DNA of 41,587 nt from the NCBI GenBank assembly GCA_900751885.1, contig CAADTH010000039.1, positions 1 to 41,587 on the forward strand, written 5' to 3'. Source of the DNA: Clostridia bacterium (GTDB lineage Bacteria; Bacillota; Clostridia; UBA1381). Below are positions 9,901-16,373 of this stretch, piece after piece. The notes under the pieces are model-generated. The model saw only the letters and a program-made list of their open reading frames with translations. It was not told the DNA's origin and did no database searches. A program made the translations under genes and the position numbers. Positions within the stretch are counted from its first letter, which is position 1. Each line of letters begins with the position of its first letter.

Positions 9901-10362
9901 ATTTCTTGGGCGGCACCGGCGGCAAATGGAGCGACAATCACAAACTATGAAGTATTCCGTGATGGCGAATCTATCGGAACGACAACCGAGCTTACCTACA
10001 CAGATAAGGGCGGCGAGACTGGTTTAACAAACGGAAGCGAATATACGTATACGGTACGTGCCTACAATGCAGCCGGTTGGGGAAATGCTTCAACAGGTAC
10101 AAAGGCAATACCGAGAACGGTTCCGAATGCGCCGGCGAAGCCAAGTGTCACAGCAGGTGACACACAGAATGTAGTTACTTGGACTGTACCGGACAATGGA
10201 GGTTCTGCAATTACAGAGTATGAAGTCACGAGAACGGACGTGGTGTTAGACACCGGCAAGACGTTCACAACAACAGAGCCAACTTTCACGGACACTGGGC
10301 TTCAAACCCAATACGGGGCTCAAAAATATTTTCCCGTAGATATGGGTTTATTTGTAATATAA
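6997..10362 (+). CDS. Large secreted glycine-rich FN3-repeat protein (paralog 4)
   Basis: The ATG at 6997 follows GGAG (6985-6988) by 8 nt and is preferred over an in-frame GTG one codon earlier. The 1121-residue protein is the longest of the array. It has a signal peptide ending near TAAKA, a beta-rich domain (YSGSQSSLTLTSGTYTL), a glycine-rich region at about 110-350, and then eight FN3 modules that are more diverged from each other than those of paralog 3. Only the seventh is the WAAPAANG type shared with the last modules of the other paralogs. The eighth stops at TGLQTQ and is followed by a 14-residue tail whose DNA forms a long hairpin (10304-10349). There is no anchoring signal. The diverse FN3 set suggests this is an older or less homogenised member. 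Confidence 0.9.
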   Translation: MNTNHSKKRKRLLSGWLAAIMVVTLLPMLPQTAAKAYSGSQSSLTLTSGTYTLENVTITPRPSTPAIKISGNVILTIVGTNTLEGGAGAAGINVPIGSSLEIKGSGTLNVTGGSAGNGGDGSDISGGRGGTGAGAAIGGNGGNGGVGGNAVTSPSPTPGANGSNGEDCGTIIIGANVSLMLCGGLPAEFGGAGGPSSTSFPYRAGGGGGGAGYPAPAIGGGGAGGGGGGGGYYDENSSYISGPGGAGGGGYYGGGGGRGVEKASMSTPNPGGTSSTLTANRTGGGSDFSCDGPGGGGIFDLGVSYNNVGGGAIRGGGGSSYYYNSTYSAAGGHGGRGGACGTITLATRDYDLTDATGSNGSLKHVGYVSAIEEIGSGYGYTEPSGGQLFMPPDAPVITTAPSRGEIYVEWTIPESYGLDITKYEITRIYSGSKKTFTINASDATPAPDGRLCFTDSDLQAGTYSYTVRAYNEAGVGSNSEEYTDTIEGAGAPAKPIMSPNPEPVYGGIGLKMWASNNGSSITNYEVKRYRVNNGTMTVDDTFTVKNTASANDYMVYTDSNVSTGNYYRYQVRAYNKYGEGEWSSTYPSNTAGIKPLANFSFATPGPGNGTVDLTWSRLSGVSEYEVYNGDTRVGSTTDNTYTVTGLTNGQSYTFKVRAKYSSVFWGGFQEITATAGLAPQAPTIYVTPGPKRNSISWTAPNDNGSSIMKYELSRKTGSDSYKVLDGNISSTATSYTDTDVSVGTQYIYRLRAYNTLGWGNYSSEKSGIPSATAPDKPIVTGAPAHGSAYFEWSAPNSNGSPITKYIVQRTAYRGDSTTFELEPTATSFWDAPAHSDGEYLASNDYYYTLTAVNALGQTTSDTVNFLVQDRLPMPTAVAGEGQVTLSWSKNDGTKFQVLRGNNVIADNLTETTYTDTTVTNGETYYYTVREYCNSRLWSGDSYSASATPYTVPSAPNAPTATELDGEITISWAAPAANGATITNYEVFRDGESIGTTTELTYTDKGGETGLTNGSEYTYTVRAYNAAGWGNASTGTKAIPRTVPNAPAKPSVTAGDTQNVVTWTVPDNGGSAITEYEVTRTDVVLDTGKTFTTTEPTFTDTGLQTQYGAQKYFPVDMGLFVI
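10296..10310 (+). repeat. 15-nt inverted repeat at FN3 truncation point (copy 4)
   Basis: TGGG and CCCA flank a 7-nt centre. The T-A pair at position four of the other copies is G-C here, so pairing is kept though the sequence changed. Confidence 0.55.
10304..10349 (+). terminator. Long hairpin overlapping the end of paralog 4
   Basis: AAACCCA (10304-10310) pairs with TGGGTTT (10343-10349), and inside it TACGGG (10312-10317) pairs with CCCGTA (10333-10338). Only a weak T-tract follows, so it may act as a terminator or as an mRNA 3' end stabiliser. It lies within the reading frame, which ends at 10362. Confidence 0.55.
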
Positions 10363-10389
10363 TAGATTTTATTAACTCTTCCCAGCAAT

Positions 10390-10412
10390 AGACAATTTAT
10401 TGTCTTTTTTTT
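10390..10412 (+). terminator. Intrinsic terminator after paralog 4
   Basis: AGACAA (10390-10395) and TTGTCT (10400-10405) around a 4-nt loop, followed by eight T. I see no gene in the rest of 10413-10495. Confidence 0.8.
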
Positions 10413-10495
10413 ATGCCCTTTTTCATATGCCCTTTCCTTTATCGTATAAATTTTTTTCTTCTTTTTCATAGAACTATTCTTCACTTGCGCAGAAT

Positions 10496-10570
10496 ATTTC
10501 ACTCCGATTAACATTAGATTACAGAAATATTACAAAAACGCTTGACAACCAAGTTATCTGGTGGTAATAT
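10496..10570 (+). promoter_or_regulatory. Promoter of paralog 5 with conserved upstream box
   Basis: TTGACA (10542-10547) and TAATAT (10565-10570) with a 17-bp spacer, after the shared upstream block. Confidence 0.8.
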
Positions 10571-10576
10571 AATACT

Positions 10577-10798
10577 GCAAACAGGAAAATTATAGTGTAC
10601 AAGCTTGAAAAAATAGATTTTTGATTTTAAACTCTATTTTTAAAATTTTAACCCACATAAAAATTTTAAGCCTATTAACACTATGATTTTTAAACTACCC
10701 TTCTGTGCTACCACGCAGAGTACAATTGCATACGGCGAAATGCCGACAAATCACCAGCGAAAGTAGGAATACTTTCGCTGTTTGCATTTTATCTTCTT
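10577..10798 (+). promoter_or_regulatory. Structured leader RNA with terminator (copy D), putative riboswitch
   Basis: The closing stem is ATAGTGT (10592-10598) with ACACTAT (10678-10684), plus AAGCTT with AAGCCT (one mismatch). The internal hairpin is AAAATAGA (10610-10617) with TCTATTTT (10633-10640). The third helix is TCTGTG (10702-10707) with CGCAGA (10714-10719). A GGC/GCC hairpin follows at about 10734-10744, and the terminator pairs 10755-10765 with 10770-10780. After it, a second CCCCTT/AAGGGG-type hairpin (about 10803-10820) precedes the ribosome binding site. Confidence 0.75.
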
Positions 10799-10865
10799 TA
10801 TTTCCCCTTGAAAGAAGGGGTTCATATATGGTATAAAAAGGAAAGCGAAAGGAGAGGAAAGGGAT

Positions 10866-12293
10866 ATGAAATCAAAAACACATATTCGCCAAAGAAAGCG
10901 AATCATCAGCACATTTTGTGCATTGGCGATGATAATCATGTTGCTGCCAACAATGATTCCACAAAAAGTAAATGCAGAGACAATCTATACCGGAAACATA
11001 GCACCTCTGACATTGAACAGCGGAACATATACTCTAAGCAATGTCACCATTGCCTCAACCCACAACAAGGCTGGAATTGAAATCCAGGGAAATGTCACCC
11101 TGATCATCAAAGGTACCAACAATATCTCCGGGGGAAATGCTGACTTTTATATGAATGACAAAGACAGACATGATCAGTACAGCTCGAAGGCAGGTATCCA
11201 TGTGCCGTCCAGCAGTACATTGATTATACAGGGAAATGGCACACTCAACGCAACAGGCGGAAAGGCAGGTAACGGATTTGATGGATTTTATCTGGATGGA
11301 AAGGGGTATTATGACAATAACTCTGGATTGATTGGCGGCGGCGGCGCAAGTGCTGGCATCGGCGGAAACGGAGGTATTATTTTTGCTAATGCCGAATCGG
11401 CAGGAAAAATTCATATTCAGGAAACTGTGTCAGTCCGCGCGACTGGCGGCAATGGAGGAAACGGCGGCGCTGCTGTAAAATCGAAGGAGAATGCAACTTA
11501 TGCGTCCGGCGGCGGCGGCTATCCGGCAGCTGGCATCGGCGGCGGCGGCGGCGCAGGTGGTTCTGCCAGTTATGCGGGCGGCGGCGGCTACTCCGGCGGA
11601 AGCGCCGTTGGGTATCAATCAAGCAATGTTGCCGGGGGAATCAATGGACTAGGCGGAACAGGTTCGTATTTTGATAGTAATAAAACGCAAATACTCGCAG
11701 GAGGTGGTGGCTATTTCTCCAAAGGGACCGACGCCACCTCACAAAACACATACGGCGGCGCCCTTGGTGGCGGCGGCGGCAAGCACAACATTTCAACGAC
11801 TCCCGAACAGGGGAGTAAATTTGGCGCAAATGGATACGCGGGAGGAAAATCCGGCGAGATTATCATTGCGTCTACTGCAAATGTCACTCCAGTCAATGGC
11901 GGCGACCCGGTCCATGGCAGTATCACCTTTAATCGCGGCGCGAATCAGCCGGTCAAGGGAATCGGTTCAGGCGCCGGATATACAGAACCTACAAGCGGAA
12001 CCTATACCGTTGCGAGCGTTCCAAGCACACCACTTGCGCTAAAAGTTGAACCGGGCAATGGGCAAAATAAAATCTCTTGGGCGGCGCCGGCGGCGAATGG
12101 GGCGGCAATTACGAACTATGAAGTGTTCCAAGATGGGGTTTCTATTGGTACAACAACCTTAACCTCCATGACCAAGACAAAGCTTACAAATGGCATAAAC
12201 TATAGCTATTCCGTACGTGCATACAATGCCGCTGGATGGGGTGCTCAATCCCCTTCCGTAAACGCAGTCCCCTTTGGTCTGCCAGACCGATAA
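10866..12293 (+). CDS. Secreted glycine-rich protein with one complete FN3 module (paralog 5)
   Basis: The ATG at 10866 follows AAAGGAGAGGAAAGGG. The 475-residue protein has a signal peptide (cleavage probably after KVNA), a beta-rich domain (LTLNSGTYTLSNVTI, GTNNISGG), a glycine-rich region at about 130-330 with the YPAAGIGGGGGAGG motif, a GIGSGAGY segment and one FN3 module. Unlike the other four paralogs, the module is complete: it continues through the NG-x-NYSYSVRAYNAAGW strands and ends cleanly after it with VPFGLPDR. This shows what the normal domain boundary looks like and makes the identical truncations in the other copies stand out. Function is inferred to be extracellular, like its paralogs. 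Confidence 0.9.
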   Translation: MKSKTHIRQRKRIISTFCALAMIIMLLPTMIPQKVNAETIYTGNIAPLTLNSGTYTLSNVTIASTHNKAGIEIQGNVTLIIKGTNNISGGNADFYMNDKDRHDQYSSKAGIHVPSSSTLIIQGNGTLNATGGKAGNGFDGFYLDGKGYYDNNSGLIGGGGASAGIGGNGGIIFANAESAGKIHIQETVSVRATGGNGGNGGAAVKSKENATYASGGGGYPAAGIGGGGGAGGSASYAGGGGYSGGSAVGYQSSNVAGGINGLGGTGSYFDSNKTQILAGGGGYFSKGTDATSQNTYGGALGGGGGKHNISTTPEQGSKFGANGYAGGKSGEIIIASTANVTPVNGGDPVHGSITFNRGANQPVKGIGSGAGYTEPTSGTYTVASVPSTPLALKVEPGNGQNKISWAAPAANGAAITNYEVFQDGVSIGTTTLTSMTKTKLTNGINYSYSVRAYNAAGWGAQSPSVNAVPFGLPDR

Positions 12294-12355
12294 GTAAAAA
12301 ATCGTAACAATTTGTAAAATTATACTAAAATTTATTGTTCTTTTTGTAATATACT

Positions 12356-12377
12356 CCCATTAAATGGGTCTTTTTTT
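12356..12377 (+). terminator. Intrinsic terminator after paralog 5
   Basis: CCCAT (12356-12360) pairs with ATGGG (12364-12368); seven T follow after TC. The stretch 12378-12498 is pyrimidine-rich and holds no visible gene. Confidence 0.75.
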
Positions 12378-12498
12378 ATGCCTGCTTTTTTTCAAGTCCT
12401 TCCTTGATTATATCCCTTTTCCTTATTTTTTTCTCTGTCCTCTCTCCCCCTCTTCTCCGCAACATTACCTATAATTTTCGCATTTTATCCTTAGAAAT

Positions 12499-12573
12499 AT
12501 TTCACTTTGCTTGAAACAAGGTTCCAAAAATATTAAAAAATGCTTGACACTTAGAATAATATGGTGTTAATAT
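12499..12573 (+). promoter_or_regulatory. Diverged fifth copy of the array promoter, upstream of GH43
   Basis: TTGACA (12544-12549) and a TTAATAT -10 region (12567-12573) follow a degenerate version of the upstream block; the paired ATTACA repeats are decayed. Confidence 0.6.
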
Positions 12574-12579
12574 GAATAT

Positions 12580-12728
12580 GAACAAAAGAAAATTATGGAA
12601 TATAAGCTCTTTTAATGATTTTTTATTTCAAAATAACAATATTAAAACCAAATCCCATATAATAAATTTTGAGCTTATATAAAAATATTTCTCAAATAAA
12701 AATAAATTATTTAATATTTTTCCATAAT
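12580..12728 (+). promoter_or_regulatory. Remnant of the structured leader RNA (copy E)
   Basis: Two stems of the array leader persist: ATTATGGA (12592-12599) with TCCATAAT (12721-12728) and ATAAGCTC (12602-12609) with GAGCTTAT (12671-12678), with the internal hairpin TTTTAAT (12610-12616) and ATTAAAA (12651-12657). The 3' half with the CGGC hairpin and the terminator is absent. Confidence 0.55.
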
Positions 12729-12769
12729 GAAACAAGCAAGCTAAAATCCATGCTGCGTTTCTTTTTTAA

Positions 12770-12798
12770 TTGACAAAAAATGTGTAATATGCGACAAT
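12770..12798 (+). promoter_or_regulatory. Second promoter for the GH43 gene
   Basis: TTGACA (12770-12775) and GACAAT (12793-12798) with a 17-bp spacer, about 30 nt before the start codon. The -35 box is perfect, the -10 box imperfect. Confidence 0.5.
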
Positions 12799-12830
12799 AA
12801 TAATACATCAAAAACAGAAAGGAGAAAATC

Positions 12831-13712
12831 ATGCTCAAACGCAGTGATATTCAGATTCGCGACCCTTTTATCCTGCCAATTTTGAAAAATTCCTTCTATT
12901 ATATATATGGCACAACAGATCAAAATTGTTGGGGCGACCATGCAACCGGCTTCGATTGTTACCAAAGCAAAAATTTAGAGCTTTGGGAGGGACCATTTCC
13001 ATGCTTCCGTCCATCCACTGATTTTTGGGCGGACCGCCATTTCTGGGCACCAGAAGTTTACGAATACAATGGAGGCTTCTATATGTTTGCTTCCTTTAAA
13101 TCCCCCACCCATTGCCGTGGCACACAGGTTCTTCGCGCCGACAAACCAGAAGGTCCATTTGTTCCCCACAGTGATGGCTCCATCACACCACATGACTGGG
13201 AGTGTCTGGATGGCACGCTTTACCTCTCTCCCGACGGTACGCCGTGGATTGTCTTTTGCCGTGAGTGGTGTCAAGTCGGCGATGGTGAGATGTGGGCAAT
13301 GAAGCTAACCCCTGACTTAGCATCACCTGCTGAAAAGCCAATTCTCTTATTCCATGCCTCCGACGCGCCATGGGTACAGGGCACGGAACAAGAGCTTGAT
13401 GGAAAAAAGCAAACCATCTATGTGACAGACGGTCCCTTTCTCTATACCACAAAGGATGGGACACTTCTTATGCTATGGTCGAGTGGCAGTAAAGACGGCT
13501 ACGCGATTGGAATTGCGCGAAGCGATAAAATTGATGGCGCATGGACGCACGACAAAACTCCTCTTTTTTCCAAGAATGGCGGACACGGCATGATATTTCG
13601 CACTTTCGACGGCACTCTTTACCTGTCCCTTCACTCACCAAACAACACTCCGATGGAACGCCCGTGCTTTTATGAACTGGAGGAGGAAAACGGAACGCTG
13701 GTGATACGTTAA
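12831..13712 (+). CDS. Glycoside hydrolase family 43-like protein, cytoplasmic
   Basis: The 293-residue protein has no signal peptide and follows AAAGGAG. It has the GH43 five-bladed propeller layout: IRDPFIL with the probable general base D11, HFWAPEVYEYNGGFYMF at about 70-86, CLDGTLYLSPDG with D127 as the likely pKa modulator, and TDGPFLY at 199-205. In the classical family this last position is usually a Glu-Gly-Pro general acid; here it is Asp200, so catalysis should not be assumed to follow the standard scheme. GH43 enzymes act on arabinan, xylan and related beta-linked oligosaccharides; a cytoplasmic enzyme would process imported oligosaccharides. It is preceded by a decayed copy of the adhesin leader and overlaps comF by one base. 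No sugar transporter is nearby. Confidence 0.85.
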   Translation: MLKRSDIQIRDPFILPILKNSFYYIYGTTDQNCWGDHATGFDCYQSKNLELWEGPFPCFRPSTDFWADRHFWAPEVYEYNGGFYMFASFKSPTHCRGTQVLRADKPEGPFVPHSDGSITPHDWECLDGTLYLSPDGTPWIVFCREWCQVGDGEMWAMKLTPDLASPAEKPILLFHASDAPWVQGTEQELDGKKQTIYVTDGPFLYTTKDGTLLMLWSSGSKDGYAIGIARSDKIDGAWTHDKTPLFSKNGGHGMIFRTFDGTLYLSLHSPNNTPMERPCFYELEEENGTLVIR

Positions 13713-14431
13713 TGAGGTTTTGGGGTCATATATTTAAACATGAATGGGACAATAAATTTTCTCAAAAAGTCTATTACGTGTGTATTGGTTGTAACCGGCG
13801 TCACCGCAAGGCATCAGGCGATTTATCCATCGTATACGGCGCAATTGGTATCTGTCCCCATTGTACATCCAACCTCTTTCTGACGCCTGCCGGTGGAACC
13901 TTCGATGGAGGAGATTATCTCTCCTATCTCTTTAGCGCCACATTTTATCAGGGAATGATACAAGAAGCCATCCACCGTTACAAATTTCGCGGAATGCGCC
14001 TTTACAGCACCCTGTTTTCCCATTTGATTCTCGAGAATCTGGAACCGCTTGATTTGAGCGGCTTTGACGCGGTCACTGCTGTCCCTCTTTCAAAACAGCG
14101 CCTGCATGAGCGCGGCTTCAATCAATCTGCTCTGCTTGCAGAACCTATCGCCCGTGCATACCACCTGGATTTTTTACCGCAATTATTGGTACGGACGCGC
14201 GATACCCGTCCCCAAAGCAGTCTGGATGCTCCCCTTCGCCGTACAAATGTCCAGAACGCCTTCCAAGCTACAGGCGTATCCGGAAAGCGTATTTTACTGG
14301 TCGACGATATCTTTACCACAGGTCATACCATGGACAGCTGCAGTCATGCTCTTTTGGATGCCGGTGCCGCCCACGTCGCAGGCATCACTCTTTCTAAGGT
14401 GGACACAAAAAGAGACAGACTGTCCGATTGA
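13712..14431 (+). CDS. comF: ComF family phosphoribosyltransferase-like protein
   Basis: The 239-residue protein starts at an ATG whose A is the last base of the GH43 stop codon, so the two genes are translationally coupled. The N-terminus has a zinc-ribbon-like set of cysteines (C24, C27, C48, C51). The type I phosphoribosyltransferase domain has the KFRG motif, an AVPLSKQRLHERGFNQS segment and the PRPP loop VDDIFTTG at 197-204. ComF proteins are linked to DNA uptake in competent bacteria, but many Clostridia carry comF without a full competence operon and its role there is not settled. Its usual partner comFA is not here. The coupling to a glycosidase gene is unusual. Confidence 0.9.
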   Translation: MRFWGHIFKHEWDNKFSQKVYYVCIGCNRRHRKASGDLSIVYGAIGICPHCTSNLFLTPAGGTFDGGDYLSYLFSATFYQGMIQEAIHRYKFRGMRLYSTLFSHLILENLEPLDLSGFDAVTAVPLSKQRLHERGFNQSALLAEPIARAYHLDFLPQLLVRTRDTRPQSSLDAPLRRTNVQNAFQATGVSGKRILLVDDIFTTGHTMDSCSHALLDAGAAHVAGITLSKVDTKRDRLSD

Positions 14432-14448
14432 TGCGGTCAGGCTGTCTC
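14404..14448 (-). terminator. Terminator of the terS-terL operon
   Basis: On the minus strand GAGACAG (14448-14442) pairs with CTGTCTC (14418-14412), followed by TTTTTG. It overlaps the end of comF and is oriented for the minus-strand phage genes. Confidence 0.7.
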
Positions 14449-14471
14449 GAAAATATCCTTCGTAATATTAT

Positions 14472-15836
14472 TCATAAATTCAGCGGATTGAATTGTGGCT
14501 CTCTCTCTTTTTTGAAAGGCTTTGGCGTGATTGGATTGGTCATTAGAAAATATCGGCACGCGTCATAGTCGTGATCCTCCTGCCTTGTGTCGATATCCTC
14601 TGGATTGACGCTGTCATGCACCAACGAACCGATGGTTCGAAGAAATGGCTTGCAGGTATCGAACACATACAGCATTGGATATCCCTCACTGTCAAACCTC
14701 AAGCGGTAATGCAGCTGCATTTTCCCTGCCACTCTGGCATTGTTTCCTTTTTCAAAATAAACGCCTTTTCGTTCAAACATGGTGATAATCGTCCCATCTG
14801 TTCCCCTGCTGGTATCCCAAATAGAAGGGTCCGCTACTCCATATATGTTATGTCCCTTTTCCTCTTCCTCCTCAATTTCGCGTATCTTTTCTGCAATCTT
14901 TACTGGCTCCCACCGCACCCCCGTGTTCGGTGTATCCGTGCATCCATACAGCTGGCGGTATAAATATGCCCTGCCATCATAATCCACTGCCCACCACTGG
15001 ACGGCAAACGGTCTCGAGTATCCGAAATCAAAGCTTCTCCATCTCCGCCATCCCTCTGGAATCTCAAATGGCTTAATCACATGAGTATACGTTCTTCCGT
15101 TCTCAGGACAGTTTCTGAATTCTGAAAAAACCTGTCCGTTAAAGCTGTTCCAGTCGCCATATAACAGCGCTCGCTTTTCGCTTTCCGGCAATATTGCAAG
15201 ACTTGCAATGTAATCCGGATGGTTTTCAAGCAGAATTTGATTATCAAACACGGTCGATGGCACAAACACACGGCTTCGCCGGTACGTCTTCCCCTGAACT
15301 GTCACTGTCTCGTAATATGTTTTCAGCGGCTCCTTCCCCTCTATAAATCGTTCCTTCACCCAACCATGTCCCACGCCGCCGGGATTGCAGGTCGCACGGA
15401 TGTAACAGCGCGTTCCTTTGCCCGACGGGCGGTTGCGGCTGAATAGGTAAGAATACTCCCCCCAGGTAAAATGAGTCAGCTCGTCAAAACCGATAAAATC
15501 ATACTGCTGTCCCTGATACTTGACCTTGTCGTCCGGATGCTGCATGGAGCCGAAATAAATTTTTGCACCGGATGCAAATGTCCATACATGGCTGGATGCG
15601 CTATACACCGCATTGGGAAATGCCGTTTTGTACATCTGGTGAGACCGGTCAATGAGCTCTCGGCATTCAGGAAATGTTTTTCGAAGCAAAAGCCCCCTAT
15701 AGCTTCCAATATGCACCTGTCTCAGCGCCTCTGCCAACAGCGCATCTGATTTTCCTCCTCCTGCCGCACCGCCGTAGAGCGCCTCATCCTCAAACCGCGA
15801 CAGAAATATCTCCTGCTTTTTCTGCGGCTTCCACAA
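14472..15836 (-). CDS. terL: Phage terminase large subunit (TerL)
   Basis: At least 454 residues, complete in both catalytic parts. The packaging ATPase has Walker A GGAAGGGKS (K29) and Walker B FIGFDE (D118, E119), with a CNPGG coupling motif later. The RNase H-like nuclease has SFDFGYS, ADPSIWDTS and a late HDYDACRYFL acidic motif. TerL pumps DNA into the procapsid through the portal and cuts it. The first usual start codon is TTG at 15836, but the AGGAGGG that overlaps the end of terS is about 17 nt away; an in-frame ATT at 15845 has ideal 8-nt spacing and would add three residues. The gene is intact, yet no portal or capsid gene follows it; the frame ends against comF. Confidence 0.92.
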   Translation of the reverse strand: MWKPQKKQEIFLSRFEDEALYGGAAGGGKSDALLAEALRQVHIGSYRGLLLRKTFPECRELIDRSHQMYKTAFPNAVYSASSHVWTFASGAKIYFGSMQHPDDKVKYQGQQYDFIGFDELTHFTWGEYSYLFSRNRPSGKGTRCYIRATCNPGGVGHGWVKERFIEGKEPLKTYYETVTVQGKTYRRSRVFVPSTVFDNQILLENHPDYIASLAILPESEKRALLYGDWNSFNGQVFSEFRNCPENGRTYTHVIKPFEIPEGWRRWRSFDFGYSRPFAVQWWAVDYDGRAYLYRQLYGCTDTPNTGVRWEPVKIAEKIREIEEEEEKGHNIYGVADPSIWDTSRGTDGTIITMFERKGVYFEKGNNARVAGKMQLHYRLRFDSEGYPMLYVFDTCKPFLRTIGSLVHDSVNPEDIDTRQEDHDYDACRYFLMTNPITPKPFKKEREPQFNPLNL

Positions 15837-15846
15837 AATACGAATG

Positions 15847-16128
15847 TTACTCGCCCTCCTTTATCTCAGGTAAAATCACAACACCGCCTGCCGCTTCCCC
15901 CGCTTCTTTTTCACTGTCCCACCGCTTTGGATAGCGCCTTTTGAGCCATGTCATCAGCATCGCGCTGTCTGCAGGAATATGCCTTCTCATGCACTCCCTC
16001 TTTGTTTTTATAACCTCCCCTCCTGCCATCTCCTCGATGATTTTCTCCTCCTCATAATCATACCCAACCATTTTTTGAAATAGCGCTTCCTCCGCCTGCA
16101 TCAGCTTTTCCTTCTCTTTTTCTGTCAT
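15847..16128 (-). CDS. terS: Short terminase small subunit-like protein (TerS), HTH region missing
   Basis: The 93-residue protein lies 10 nt before terL. The segment ALFQKMVGYDYEEEKIIEE followed by KTKRECMRRHIPADSAMLMTWLKRRYPKRW matches the C-terminal half of small terminases that precede TerL in Firmicutes phages (GY-Y-EE pattern, then P-D-x-T/A-x(3)-WLKxRxPxxW). Full versions are usually about 140-170 residues with an N-terminal helix-turn-helix that binds the packaging site. Here the ATG follows GAAAGAGGGGGCGT and no HTH-coding DNA is seen upstream in the same frame. If real, the loss would reduce sequence-specific packaging. Identity rests on pattern and position, not on a database match. 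Confidence 0.7.
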   Translation of the reverse strand: MTEKEKEKLMQAEEALFQKMVGYDYEEEKIIEEMAGGEVIKTKRECMRRHIPADSAMLMTWLKRRYPKRWDSEKEAGEAAGGVVILPEIKEGE

Positions 16129-16237
16129 ACGCCCCCTCTTTCTTCTGATTTACCACTTGCCTATTATTGTATCTTCATTCTTATTTAAATTTTTGCAATC
16201 TTTTCGCAACTTTTCTTGTATATTTTGCACAAAACTA

Positions 16238-16373
16238 TTGTAAAAACAGCCAAAAAATGATATAATTTGTTACATCGAGCTGGAAAAATAATTATTTTTT
16301 ATTGTTTTTTTATTTTTGACCGAGCTGATGTCCACATTGTCTTATACACGTCGTTTCGAAGGTGGTAGTTGTA
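16238..16373 (+). promoter_or_regulatory. Promoter and leader of the ATPase/TOPRIM operon
   Basis: TTGTAA (16238-16243) and TATAAT (16261-16266) with a 17-bp spacer. The 100-nt leader contains an AT-rich hairpin closed by CATC-g-AGCT (about 16274-16282) and AGCTGATG (about 16323-16330). The terS gene reads away on the other strand, and I see no clear promoter for it. Confidence 0.7.

Noticed and set aside
1..12293. Diversity-generating retroelement acting on the variable C-termini
   Set aside because: No reverse transcriptase gene or template repeat pair is visible in the window.
1..12293. Sortase-anchored surface proteins
   Set aside because: No LPXTG-like motif, C-terminal membrane helix or wall-binding repeat is present in any paralog; they are better called secreted.
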